From Qipengyuania_B sp965214525 (lineage in GTDB: Bacteria; Pseudomonadota; Alphaproteobacteria; Sphingomonadales; Sphingomonadaceae): a stretch of DNA of 64,000 nucleotides. Positions 25,621 to 38,728 of the stretch are shown here, one piece after another. The notes under the pieces were generated by a model. It had not been told where the DNA came from. It made no database searches and was given only the letters and a program-made list of their open reading frames with translations. The stretch covers positions 1,364,001-1,428,000 of the forward strand of contig OZ243959.1 of NCBI GenBank assembly GCA_965214525.1. Reading direction: 5' to 3'. Both the position numbers and the translations under genes were made by a program. Each line of letters starts with the position of its first letter. Within the stretch, counting starts at the first letter, position 1.

Positions 25621-28600
25621 ATGATTTCCAAGAATTCCGCGACGCTCGGTGGCCGTGCCGCCCTGTTCGCCACCGCCGGCATCGCAGCCCTGGCGTTCGC
25701 AACACCCTCCTGGGCGCAGGATGCAGCAGGCGACAATCCCCCGGATTGTCCAGATGTAAACGATGATGGTGTATGCGATCCTACCGAGACATTGAGCAAC
25801 GCAGACTCAAGCGCGAACACTCCTGGCGCCATCGTCGTCACCGGGTCGCGCTTGCGCCGTGACGAATTCTCCGCGATTGAGCCGCTTACGGTCATCGATA
25901 AGAACGAAATAACCCTAGCCGGCTTCAACAGCTCTACTGATGCTCTGCAGAGTACCGCGGTTACCGCCGGCTCCGGTCAGATCAACAATTATTTTGGCGG
26001 GTTCGTTACTGACGGAGGCACGGGAGCCAACACGCTTGGTTTGCGCAACCTTGGCCCAGCCCGCACGCTCGTCCTCTTGAATGGCCGCAGGGTGGCACCT
26101 GGCGGGACGCGAGGATCGGTTCTGGCGGCAGACCTCAACGTCTTGCCAACGGCGGTGGTCGAGCGCATTGAAATATTGAAAGCCGGCGCATCCTCGATCT
26201 ACGGGTCCGATGCCGTCGCGGGGGTCGTCAATATCATCACCGACGATCAATTTCGCGGTTTAACTCTCGAAGGACAGGTTAATGTTCCTGAAGTCGGCGC
26301 GGGTATTGAAAAGCGGCTATCAGCGACGTTTGGCTTTGACACCGACCGTTTGAATATCATCGGTTCGGTAGAATATCGTAAGAGAGATGCTCTTCGTCTT
26401 AACGATGTTGATTTTACAAGTTGCCCGATCGGCGGCAATCTCGATGGCGAAGGGTCGGAACTAGGTTCGGGCGATACGCCCGGTTTCGATGGCACTACGT
26501 GCTTCACCCTCGAAAACGGCGGTGTTACGATCAACACTTTGGGCGTTCCACGCCGCGATGCCCCTGCTCGTGGGACAGGGGTAGTTGGACGATTTAACCG
26601 GTTGATTCCAGACCCAACGAACGTGACGGGACCTACGCCGGGTTTCGCTGGTGTTGGATTCTTTTCGCGTGACACCTTTGACCCGCGGAGCCAGGAAGAA
26701 GAGATTGTTACCCCTACCGAGATCTATACGGGATTTCTTAGCGCAAGTTACGATCTAGACATGCTCGGCAACGCCGAACTTTATGGCGAAATCCTGGGAA
26801 CACGGCGCCAATCCTCCTCCACGCTCTATAGGCAGCTTGCGCTCGATTACCTCACGGGAAGCCCCTTGGTACCCGAACAGTTCCGCGATGGAGTTTTTCT
26901 TAATCCGAACGTCACCTCGAGCGGTCAAACTGTAGCGGCGAGAGCTTTCATTGGCTTCGGACTGACCGATTCTGAACAAGACGTCGACTTCGTTCGCGGG
27001 ACTGTGGGAATCAGAGGCGACTTTGTTATCCCGAACTGGCGTTATGATGCGTATGCCATGAAGTCTTGGAACGATGCGACTTACGAAATCGAATCGTTTT
27101 TGATCGATCGTGTGGCTAATTCGTTGTTAGTGGAACAAAATGCCGATGGCTCGTTTAGCTGCTTGAACCAGGCGACTTTCGCGAATTGCGTTCCCGCGCC
27201 TCAACTGAATGCAGCGACTATCGGCGGCGACCTGCCGCAGGACTTCCGCGACTACATTCTGCAGAATACAATCGGCACTACCAAGTTTCGCGAAACTACA
27301 TTTTCGGCTATCTTCGACGGGCCGTTGATCGCTCTGCCCGGCGGAGACGTCCAATTGGCGATTGGCGGAGAGTACCGGAAGCAGGAGATCGATGACCAAC
27401 CTGACCAAAACTCGATCCAAGGCAATCTACTGGGATTGACCGCTGGTACGCCTACGGTTGGAACCGACAATGTAAAGGAAGCGTTCGGGGAAATCTATGT
27501 TCCCATTCTTGCCGACATGCCGTTTGTTGAGAACTTAAGCTTGAACGGATCGGTACGATACACGGACTACGATTCCTACGGAAGTGATGTGACCTATAAG
27601 ATTGCCGGGGAGTGGGAATTCTTTCGTGGCATTGGTATCCGTGGAAGCTATGGTACGTCATATCGTGCGCCTGCGCTCGCTGAGCAGTTTTTGGGAGCGA
27701 CTTCCGGTTTCTTGGGAAGCGGTGCCGACCCATGCGATAGTGATGGCTTCCCAGCAGATCCTGCAGATTACTCAGCCAATCAGCAGGTTATTGCGGCGAA
27801 TTGTGCCTCGATAGGACTGGATGTAACCACCTTTCAACAGAACAGCGGCATTACCGTGTTCAACCGAGGCGGTGCCGAGACCGGACTGGAAGCAGAAACG
27901 TCGACCAACTGGTCGGCGGGTGTTGTTGTACAACCGGATTTACCCGAATCAATCGGCGCGATTAGCCTGGCCCTGGATTATTTCGACATTCAAGTCGATA
28001 ATGGCGTTGCTAGCTTGGGCGGTGGTACTATCTTGAACCGGTGTTACGGCGATACCGCTTTTGACCCTAACGCTGGCTTCTGCCGATTTGTTGACCGCAA
28101 CGTCAACAACCAGCTGCAAGTGACCAGCGGGTTTGTGAACCTATCAACCGATATTGTTAAGGGATACGAGTTCAACGGTCGATACGCCCGCGATATATTT
28201 AGTGGGCGGCTTGTATTGAACGCGAATGTGACGAAATACACAGAACAATCGAGCCGGCTGTTCCCTGAGGAGTTCCTCACTGACGCGAACGGAACTTATG
28301 TTACCCCTGATTGGGTTGGTAACTTCGACGCCACATTCAGATTCGATAATATAACTTTGCGGTATGGACTTGACTGGATCGATGGAAGTGAAGGAACATA
28401 TGATTTCTTTGCTTTCGATGAAACGACTGGAATGGTTGATGAGGGGTTAGCTCAACAGTTCCGTGATAGTTTCCTTCTGGAAGTTGACGATTACTTCCTG
28501 CATGCCGCATCGGTGCAGGTGAACGTTCAAGATGATCTTGAATTTACCTTTGGCGTTCGTAATATCTTTGATACGGAACCGCCAAGGATATCGTCTGCGG

Positions 28601-28686
28601 TTACCACGATTGGCAATGCGCCGCTGTATTCCGGGTTTGATTACGTAGGGCGCTCGTTCTTCGCGAACGTCAGTTTTGGATTTTGA
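25621..28686 (+). CDS. TonB-dependent outer-membrane receptor 2 with N-terminal EF-hand-like loop
   Basis: 1021-residue receptor with a signal peptide (cleavage after SWAQ, about residue 33), then a short extension bearing a calcium-type loop (residues 45-56: D45, N47, D49, G50, D53, E56) flanked by Cys43 and Cys52. The TonB-box-like GAIVVTGSRLRR (about 70-81), the plug domain ending IYGSDAVAGVVNIITDDQF (about 195-215) and the barrel with C-terminal NVSFGF follow. Plug motifs are shared with the first receptor, so the two are distant paralogues. Codons are noticeably more A/T-rich than in neighbouring genes, which may reflect transfer. Substrate unknown. Confidence 0.92.
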   Translation: MISKNSATLGGRAALFATAGIAALAFATPSWAQDAAGDNPPDCPDVNDDGVCDPTETLSNADSSANTPGAIVVTGSRLRRDEFSAIEPLTVIDKNEITLAGFNSSTDALQSTAVTAGSGQINNYFGGFVTDGGTGANTLGLRNLGPARTLVLLNGRRVAPGGTRGSVLAADLNVLPTAVVERIEILKAGASSIYGSDAVAGVVNIITDDQFRGLTLEGQVNVPEVGAGIEKRLSATFGFDTDRLNIIGSVEYRKRDALRLNDVDFTSCPIGGNLDGEGSELGSGDTPGFDGTTCFTLENGGVTINTLGVPRRDAPARGTGVVGRFNRLIPDPTNVTGPTPGFAGVGFFSRDTFDPRSQEEEIVTPTEIYTGFLSASYDLDMLGNAELYGEILGTRRQSSSTLYRQLALDYLTGSPLVPEQFRDGVFLNPNVTSSGQTVAARAFIGFGLTDSEQDVDFVRGTVGIRGDFVIPNWRYDAYAMKSWNDATYEIESFLIDRVANSLLVEQNADGSFSCLNQATFANCVPAPQLNAATIGGDLPQDFRDYILQNTIGTTKFRETTFSAIFDGPLIALPGGDVQLAIGGEYRKQEIDDQPDQNSIQGNLLGLTAGTPTVGTDNVKEAFGEIYVPILADMPFVENLSLNGSVRYTDYDSYGSDVTYKIAGEWEFFRGIGIRGSYGTSYRAPALAEQFLGATSGFLGSGADPCDSDGFPADPADYSANQQVIAANCASIGLDVTTFQQNSGITVFNRGGAETGLEAETSTNWSAGVVVQPDLPESIGAISLALDYFDIQVDNGVASLGGGTILNRCYGDTAFDPNAGFCRFVDRNVNNQLQVTSGFVNLSTDIVKGYEFNGRYARDIFSGRLVLNANVTKYTEQSSRLFPEEFLTDANGTYVTPDWVGNFDATFRFDNITLRYGLDWIDGSEGTYDFFAFDETTGMVDEGLAQQFRDSFLLEVDDYFLHAASVQVNVQDDLEFTFGVRNIFDTEPPRISSAVTTIGNAPLYSGFDYVGRSFFANVSFGF

Positions 28687-28705
28687 TAGAAGCAAAGCGG
28701 TGTGC

Positions 28706-28740
28706 AAGAGGCTTCGGGGAACCGGAGCCTCTTCTGCTTC
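28706..28740 (+). terminator. Rho-independent terminator of TonB receptor 2
   Basis: A 12-bp stem (AAGAGGCTTCGG / CCGGAGCCTCTT, one G·U-type mismatch) with a GGAA tetraloop and a pyrimidine-rich tail begins 20 bases after the receptor stop codon. Confidence 0.7.
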
Positions 28741-28767
28741 AAGATTAGTTGTCCGTCGTCAATGATC

Positions 28768-31347
<2,580 letters not shown>

Positions 31348-31375
31348 CAATTCGTCCTCTTGCGATATGCTGCGC

Positions 31376-31404
31376 ATATGGTGTTGTATAAGTGCAACAC
31401 AAGG
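31376..31404 (-). promoter_or_regulatory. Putative RpoH (heat-shock) promoter of clpB
   Basis: On the minus strand CTTG and CCATAT are separated by 18 bases, close to the alphaproteobacterial sigma-32 pattern (CTTG ... CCATNT). They lie about 30-55 bases before the clpB start. The spacer carries a perfect inverted repeat GTGTTG–CACTTATA–CAACAC (31381-31400), which could be an additional operator. ClpB is a classic heat-shock gene, supporting the call. Confidence 0.5.
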
Positions 31405-31521
31405 TTCCCCCGGGGCGCATGCGTTATTTACGCGAGACGGGCCTTGCGGTTTCGCGGCGAACGGTTTTCATCGCGGATCGGTCAGGCTAAGGTCTGTCGT
31501 TAGACAGGGGGAGCGTAAGAG

Positions 31522-33733
31522 ATGAGTTGGAAAGGCCGGATCGGCTTTGGATTGCTGAGCGTTTTCCTATTGGCAATCATGACGCTGGCTGCGTGGGAGC
31601 CGTTCTCCGCCGACCGTTCGATACCGCCGCCCGAGCGAGTCTACACCGCCGAGATCATCCGGGACGAGTTCGGCGTGCCGCATATCTACGGTGCGACCGA
31701 TGCCGACGTCGCTTACGGCGTGGGCATCGCGCATTCGCAGGATGATTTCACGACCTTGCAGGATGTCGCCGCCATGTCGAAAGGTCGATACGGCGCGATC
31801 GCCGGCGAAGACGGGGCGCAGGTCGATTACGTTTACCATCTGCTCGATGCGCGGGGCACGGCAAGGCGCCATTTCAGCTCGCTGCCAGCCGATACGCAAG
31901 CCCTGTTCAACGCCTACGCTGCCGGCATGAACCAGTACGCAGTCGAGCACCCCGGGGAAGTCAAACTGATACGCCTGTTCCCGATCAACGGCGAAGATGT
32001 TGCCGCCGGGTTCGCGCTGCGCCAGCCCTTCTTCTTCGGCCTGAACAGTGTGATCGAACCGCTGGTGTCGGGAAAGCCGCTGCGCCCCGAGTTCGGCCCT
32101 CCGATACCCGGCTTCGAAACGCAGGCGGACGCGACACATGGCGCCGATCGCGAGCCGTCGCGCAGTGCCCGTGCCCCCAAGCCGCTGCACATGGGCGAGG
32201 ACGGCGCCTTGTCGGGCTCCAACGCCTTCGCGGTGGCGCCCGAGAAGAGCGGCGGTCCGACCATCCTCGTTTCCAATTCTCACCAGCCCTGGCGCGGGGG
32301 CGTCGCCTGGTACGAACTGGTGGTGGAAAGCGGCGAAGGCTGGCATTACGCAGGCGCGAATTTCCCCGGCAGTCCGTTTCCCTTCCTTGGACATAACGAG
32401 GATCTTGGCTGGACCAATACCGTCAACCGGGCCGATCTGGTCGATGTCTACAGGCTGGAGATGGACGATAGCGGCCAGCGTTACCGGCTCGACGGGCAAT
32501 GGCGCGACCTGGACAGCGAGCGGGTCATCCTGCCGGTCAAGCTGGGGCCGATCACCTTGCCCGTGCCCCGCACCGTCTATCGCAGCGTGCACGGTCCGGT
32601 GATCATCAACGACGAGGGCGCGTTCGCCATCCGCTATGCCGGTATCGACAGTCTGGAAGCGCTCGATGCGTATTACCGGTTGAACAAGGCTGAAAAGCCT
32701 TGCCGAATGGGAAAGCATCCTTTCCCGGATGGCCGTGCCCTCCACCAACTTCATCTACGGAGACAAAGCCGGCAACATTGCCTATGTCTACAATGCCGCC
32801 ATTCCGGATCGCCCGTCAGGGGGGAACTGGCGCGGCATCCTGCCGGGCGATGACAGCCGCTGGATTTGGCGAAAGACCGTCGATTACACCGCGCTGCCCC
32901 GCTATGTGAACCCGGCGAGCGGCTGGCTCTACAACGCCAACAACCAGCCCTTTTCGGCGGCGGGCCCTGGCAGCGATCTTCGCGCCGATGATTTCGCCCC
33001 CGAACTGGGCGTGGAACTCACCATGACCAACCGCGCCCGGCGGTCGGCCAAACTGATGGCGCAGGCCGATCGGCTCGACCGCGAGACCTTGGAGCGGATC
33101 AAGTATGATACGGGTTATGAGCGGACGGAATATGTCGCCAAGATGTTCCGCGAGATCAACGCGCTGGATTTGCGCGACGCGCCGAGACTGGCGAACGCCA
33201 GGCGTTTGCTGAACACCTGGGACTTCGCCGCCGACAATCAGGGGCGCGCCGATTCCCTTGCCCTGCTGCTGATCCGCGAATGGATGAGCGCGCAATACCA
33301 GAACAGGATCGAACAGCCGGACCCGCAAGCCGAACTGGCAAAAGCGGTCGATCACCTGCAGACCCATTTCGGACGGCTCGATCCGCCGATGAGCGAATTG
33401 CTGCGCCTGCGACAGGGTGGCACCGACCTGCCCCTTGACGGGGGCTCCGACACCTTGCGCGCTTCGACCCTATGGGATGTCGATGATGATGGCCGTTTAT
33501 CCGTTCGCCACGGTGACAGCTTCATCCAATGGGTCGAATGGATGCCTGGGCAGCGTGTGCAATCCCGCTCCATCCAGCCATTTGGTGCGGCAACCACACG
33601 CCCCGGATCGCCCCATTTCGCCGACCAGGCTTCGTTGTTCGTCCAGCATAAGCTGAAACCGGTACACTTCTGGCGGCGTGACGTGCTGGCCAATGCCGTC
33701 TCGCGCGAACGCGTAACGAATGCCCGACATTAA
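31522..33733 (+). pseudogene. Penicillin acylase-family (acyl-homoserine-lactone acylase-like) gene with +1 frameshift
   Basis: An N-terminal nucleophile hydrolase that would cleave acyl amides (penicillins, acyl-homoserine lactones or similar). Part 1 (from 31522) has a signal anchor, the alpha chain and GALSGSNAFAVAP, whose Ser233 would be the nucleophile exposed by autocleavage. After KAE at about 32690 the frame is lost because of AAAA at 32693-32696. With one A fewer it continues SLAEWESILSRMAVPSTNFIYGD and runs to 33733, giving about 736 residues, normal for the family. As written, two partial proteins (31522-32853 and from about 32729) would be made. Sequencing error and true decay are both possible. 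Confidence 0.8.
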
Positions 33734-33813
33734 ATTGGGGTGACGCGACGCCCTGCCCCAGATAGGACACACACTATAGCGGCGAGGACGCCGGAACAAA
33801 GGAGAGAACGCCC

Positions 33814-36691
33814 GTGCAAACCCGTTTGATGATGACCAGCCTTGTCGCCCTGTCGCTTGCCGCGTGCGCGACCACCGCACCGGGCATTGCCGACCGCACC
33901 TATATGGCAGAAGCACCGGCGCAGGCATTCGAAGCGGCATCGCTCGACCAGTTGGTTTCGCAGGTCGCGATCCCCTACCAGCAGTTTCAGCTTGAAAACG
34001 GGCTCGACGTTATTGTCCATACCGATCGCAAGGCCCCGATCGTTGGTGTTGCCGTATGGTACAATGTCGGTTCCAAGGACGAGCCGCAGGGCAAGACCGG
34101 CTTTGCCCACCTGTTCGAACACCTCATGTTCAACGGCAGCGAAAATGCGCCGAACGACTATTTCCAGTACCTTCAGGAAATGGGTGCGACAGATTACAAC
34201 GGCACGACCAATTTCGACCGGACGAATTACTTCCAGACCGTGCCGCGCAACGCGCTGGAACGCGCCCTATGGCTGGAATCCGATCGGATGGGTTACCTGT
34301 TGGGCGCGGTCACGCAGGAGAAGCTGGATAACCAGCGCGGCGTTGTCCAGAACGAGAAACGGCAGGGCGACAATCAACCCGGCGGGCTGGTCTTCTACGA
34401 GATCATCGACACGATGGTTCCCCAAGGGGCACCCGTACGACCATTCACCGATCGGCTCAATGGCCGATCTCGATGCGGCGTCGCTCGCAGACGTGCAAGA
34501 CTGGTTTCGCGATAGATACGGCCCCAACAATGCCACCCTTGTCCTGGCAGGAGACATATCGGCTGCCGAAGCGCGTCCGCTGGTCGAGAAGTATTTCGGC
34601 CCGATCGCGCGCGGTCCGGTGAACGATCCGGCCCAGGCGCAAGTACCGGTGCTGGCACAGGACACCCGCACGGTGATGAAGGATCAGGTCGCGGCGACGA
34701 ATATCAGCCGCTACTGGGCCGCCCCCGGGCTGACGGACGCGGAACTGACCGCGCTGACGGTTGGCGGGCAGATACTGGGCGGACTTAGCTCCAGCCGCCT
34801 CGACAATGCTCTGGTGCGCGATGAAAAACTGGCGGTCGGCGTATCAGCAGGTAATTTCGCCTTTCAGCGCGTGGGCATATTGACCGTAGGGGCAACCGTG
34901 CGGCCAGGCGTCGATCCAGCATTGGTGGACCGCCGCCTAAAGGAGATCGTCGACCAGTTCATCGCCGAAGGTCCGACCGAGGACGAAGTCGCTCGTGCAG
35001 CGACCTCTGCCGTGGCGGGGACCATTCGCGGTCTGGAACAAGTTGGCGGATTCAGCGGCAAGGCCGTGACCCTGGCGCAAGGAGAGGTGCTGGCAGGCAG
35101 CCCCGATTTTTACGCCAAACAACTCGAAGTGCTTGCCGACCTTACCCCGGGCGATGTCCAGAACGCCATGCGCAAATGGATGACCCGCCCCGCTTTCACC
35201 CTGCAACTGGAACCGGGCGAGCGGACAGGGGAGTACACGGAGGCCGCATCGGTAGGCGGTGCCGCGCTCGAGGAACCCGGTCGCAACAGCGACAGCGTGA
35301 TGCGCGTCACCAAGGAACGTCCCGCCCCCCCGATCACGCAGGGCAAGCCGCTGGACTTCCCGGATATCGAGCACACCCGCCTGGCCAACGGCATGCTGGT
35401 GCATTACGCCCAACGCGGCGCTGTGCCCTCCACCCGCGTCGCAGTTTCCTTCAATGCCGGGTCTGCCGCCGATCCGGTGAACCAGCGCGGGCTGGAAGCC
35501 TTGGCGCTGTCATTGTTCGATGAGGGCACGACGAGCCTGAATTCGCAGCAATTGGCCGAAGCCCGCGAGCGTTTGGGCGCTGACATCAGCACCGGCGGGG
35601 GGGTGGATCGTTCAAGCTTCACGCTATCCGCGTTGACGCCGAACCTGGAACCTTCATTGGAACTTCTGGCCGATATCCTGCGCAATCCGGCCTTCGCGCC
35701 AGCAGAAGTCGAACGTGTGCGGGCGCAGCTCATCACCGGGGTCGAGCAGGAATTGCGTACTCCGGCCAACATCGCATCGCGGGCGCTGACGCCGCTGATC
35801 TATGGCGAGAACAGCCCCTATGGCGGCGCGGGCAATGGCACGGTCGCTTCATTGCAATCCATCAGCCGCGACGATCTCATCGGTTTCAAACAGCGCTGGA
35901 TCAGGCCGGACAATGGCGAGGTGTTCGTCGTCTCGGATCGCCCGCTTGCAGAAATCCTTCCTGTGCTGAACGAGACACTGGGCGATTGGCAGGCACCCGC
36001 TATCGCCAAGGGCGAGAAGCGGTTCGATACCGCCGCACCCACTGTGGATACCAGCCGCATCGTGCTGATCAACCGGCCCAATTCTCCGCAATCCTATATC
36101 CTGGGCGGAGTGTTGACCGATGCCCGGGCGCAGGACCCGGCAATCGTTGACCTGTACAACGCCAACAACGCGTTGGGCGGCAATTTCCTCGCCCGGCTGA
36201 ACATGAACCTGCGCGAGACCAAGGGTTGGAGCTATGGCGTGCGCGGCGCGCCCAATGCGAACGAGAATTCCGTCGCCTATCAGATCAGCGCGCCGGTACA
36301 GGCGGACCGGACCGGCGATGCGCTGGGAGAGTTGATCCGCGAAACACGCGAGTTCGTGACCACGCGCGGCGTGACGCAGGAGGAACGTGATCGGATCGTG
36401 ACCGCGGAGATCGGCGAACTGCCCGGCCAGTTCGAAACCTCCGTTGCCGTGCTGGGGGCAATGCAGAGCAACGCCCTCTACGGCCGTCCTGACAATTATT
36501 ACGAGGCGCTCGCTGCTCGCTATCAGGCGCAAACCCCCGACACGCTGAATGCCGCGGCCCGTAGGGCCATCGATCCAGCGCGGATCACCTGGGTGGTGGT
36601 GGGCGATGCCTCGGTCGTGCGTCCGCAGCTCGAACAGCTTGGCTTGCCGGTGGAAGTCCGCGAAATGGCTGGAACCATGCCCGCCAATTGA
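33814..36691 (+). pseudogene. M16 (pitrilysin-like) zinc metallopeptidase lipoprotein gene with +1 frameshift
   Basis: An envelope peptidase with two M16 halves. Part 1 starts at 33814 with a lipoprotein signal (MMTSLVALSLAACATT) and contains the inverted zinc motif HLFEHLMF (H-x-x-E-H, about residue 99) and the distal VVQNEKRQGDNQP Glu region. At 34426-34429 a run GGGG (GGG expected) shifts the frame after DTMVPQG; correcting it gives HPYDHSPIGSMADLDAASL and an open frame to 36691. The restored protein has about 958 residues, including a second, non-catalytic M16 half (from about 520). As written, part 1 ends at 34515. It lies 80 bases downstream of the similarly frameshifted acylase gene. 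Confidence 0.82.
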
Positions 36692-36749
36692 CACTTGTGT
36701 AAGCAGCCGCGGAATTCCGCGCATTACGGAAACCAACAGGAGAATACGC

Positions 36750-37055
36750 ATGTCAGTAGCCGGAACCTACGATACCGTCGTCAAAAGCCCGATGGGCGAC
36801 CAAAAGGGCACGTTGACCGTCGTGCCCGGAGATGACGGCAACAGCTTCACCGGCAGCATGGCGGGCGGCATGGGATCGATGGACGTGCAGAACGGTACGA
36901 TCAGCGGCGATACGCTGAAGTGGAAGATGGACATGACTGTGCCGATGCCGATGACGCTGGATTGCGAGGCCACGGTCAACGGCGACCAGATGACCGGCAA
37001 CGTAAACGCCGGCGCGTTCGGCGCAATGCCGCTGACAGGCGAACGTCAGGGTTGA
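36750..37055 (+). CDS. Small conserved protein of unknown function
   Basis: 101 residues starting at ATG 36750 behind an AGGAG site (MSVAGTYDTVVKSPMGDQKG). It is rich in Gly, Met and Thr with alternating strands (GTLTVVPGDDGNSFTGSMAGG, TLKWKMDMTVPMPMTLDCEATV, MTGNVNAGAFGAMPLTGER), suggesting a small beta-barrel or beta-sandwich similar to lipocalin-like sphingomonad proteins. No signal peptide. It lies 58 bases after the peptidase gene and ahead of a strong terminator, so it may be cotranscribed with it. Confidence 0.8.
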   Translation: MSVAGTYDTVVKSPMGDQKGTLTVVPGDDGNSFTGSMAGGMGSMDVQNGTISGDTLKWKMDMTVPMPMTLDCEATVNGDQMTGNVNAGAFGAMPLTGERQG

Positions 37056-37078
37056 CGCCACACGCCTCGCTTAACGAA

Positions 37079-37107
37079 AGCCGCCGGATCGCACCGGCGG
37101 CTTTTTT
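37079..37107 (+). terminator. Rho-independent terminator
   Basis: A perfect 9-bp stem (AGCCGCCGG / CCGGCGGCT) with a 6-nt loop and a T-run, 23 bases after the small conserved gene. It closes the plus-strand acylase–peptidase–small-protein run. Confidence 0.88.
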
Positions 37108-37202
37108 GCGGGATCTATGTAGGCGGGGAACTCACTGTTTTTGATAGCATGCCAACTTCGATCGCCGAACGGCACAGCGTTCCATGCAAAGTAGCGCGTC
37201 TT

Positions 37203-38597
37203 TCAATCGCGCTGATCTGACGATAAATTGTTCAGAAACGCGATCGTCGCACGGCTGCTTTCGAAGCCCGCGTCGCAGTTTCCGTTCGGAGTGCCACCAA
37301 AATCCATGAACCCTGCAAGGAATGGGTTGTAGGCGAACGTGGACAGTGGACCGCCAAAGCCTACCGAAACCATGCTGTGCCCCGCCCCCTGGTAGATCCG
37401 CACGTCCACTCTATCTCCGTTACCCGCGCGTTGAATACGCTGCTTTATGCGTTCCGCACTGATCCAAGATGGCCAGATACCATCCTCGGCACCTGCCAGA
37501 ACCAGTACGGGCGCTTGGATGTCCTCAAAGCGCGTGCCGTATCTCTCCTGCAATTGTTCGCTTCCCCATATGTCCATGACCATACCCGACGCGTTATACC
37601 CAGGAAGCGCCTTGGCTTGTTTCAGGATGCGCGGATCGTCAAAAGTGAAGCCGAGGTCGGTGACGGGAAGCGGCTTGCCATCGATCGTCCAAGCGCTATC
37701 GCCCGGCTTTGCGTCAGGCCCGAGCGCACCGGCGTCCTGCAAATGCGAAGGCACACTAAGGACAACCGCCGAAAATGCGTGCGGAAAATGGATCGCTGCA
37801 TGTGCCGCAGCTTCCGAGCCGCGCGATACACCCATGACCGCTACTTGTTCGCTCCCGGCTCTTCTCGCCAACCAGTGGGCGGCATCGTGCACCCGTTCGA
37901 TGGGGTAGTTCTTGAGCGTAGAGGGAAGATCAGCGTAGTTATAGATTGCAAAGGCGAAGGTCGGGTGGCCATGGCTGGCGAGCCGAGCGGCGGCATATCT
38001 CCGAACGCCCCCACCAGAACCATTAAGGAGCAGGACTGGTTCGCGCACCTTGGCCCCGGCAGCGGGCGCGAAATAGACACCGCGTAGTCCATTTTCCGTT
38101 GCAATTTCTTCTTCGGCGACACCAATGCCGTGACCTCGCACAGCGGTCGTGGTGGCTATCACTTTGCCATCGATGGACGCCTCCACGGTAATCGGTATTG
38201 ATTCGAGCGGAGGAACAAAGCTGCGTGGAAGCCGTGGATCGTCGATCAGCTCGGCCAAGTAAGTGGCGAAGCTTGAAGCGCTTTCCGGGAGCGCCGAGCA
38301 AAGAAGACCATGCGGGCTGACCCCGGTGTAGCTGCCCTTGATCGCAGGCGTCCTTGCGGCATCGACGAAACCGCTGTCATCGGTCTGGAAGGTTGCGTCT
38401 GTCGTCCAGACCGTGCCGTCTTCAGTCGCCCGCGAGGTTCGAATAGTGATCCGACTGTTCGCGGGCGCGCCTTCGAGCATCACGTTGAAAGGAGCATCGA
38501 AGACAGCTTCCTTTGGGGTTACGGTGAGCACGGATTGCGCTGATGCAACTGAAGTCAGCAATAGTGCCTGGAGAGCGAGGAGAGCGCGCGCAGCCAT
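37203..38597 (-). CDS. Secreted BAAT/acyl-CoA thioester hydrolase-family protein
   Basis: 464 residues with a signal peptide (MAARALLALQALLLTSVASAQS). An N-terminal immunoglobulin-like thioesterase domain (about 22-140) precedes a BAAT_C alpha/beta-hydrolase domain with LLLNGSGGG (about 192), the nucleophile elbow GVSRGSEAA (about 255), and late Asp (GAEDGIWP) and His (GAGHSMVS). Related cytosolic enzymes act on acyl-CoA; export implies a different ester or amide substrate. An AGAGGGA site and a TTATAC element precede the ATG. Confidence 0.82.
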   Translation of the reverse strand: MAARALLALQALLLTSVASAQSVLTVTPKEAVFDAPFNVMLEGAPANSRITIRTSRATEDGTVWTTDATFQTDDSGFVDAARTPAIKGSYTGVSPHGLLCSALPESASSFATYLAELIDDPRLPRSFVPPLESIPITVEASIDGKVIATTTAVRGHGIGVAEEEIATENGLRGVYFAPAAGAKVREPVLLLNGSGGGVRRYAAARLASHGHPTFAFAIYNYADLPSTLKNYPIERVHDAAHWLARRAGSEQVAVMGVSRGSEAAAHAAIHFPHAFSAVVLSVPSHLQDAGALGPDAKPGDSAWTIDGKPLPVTDLGFTFDDPRILKQAKALPGYNASGMVMDIWGSEQLQERYGTRFEDIQAPVLVLAGAEDGIWPSWISAERIKQRIQRAGNGDRVDVRIYQGAGHSMVSVGFGGPLSTFAYNPFLAGFMDFGGTPNGNCDAGFESSRATIAFLNNLSSDQRD

Positions 38598-38728
38598 GAG
38601 ACCGTCCCTCTGTATAACGGGTCTCGCAGACTACGTGCCCCGGTTCTCGTTGGCTAGACAATCAAAGCGAGGTCAGCTCTTGCCGCTTCGCAAACATAGG
38701 TTCCGTCAACCAGCCTTTACGATACTCG

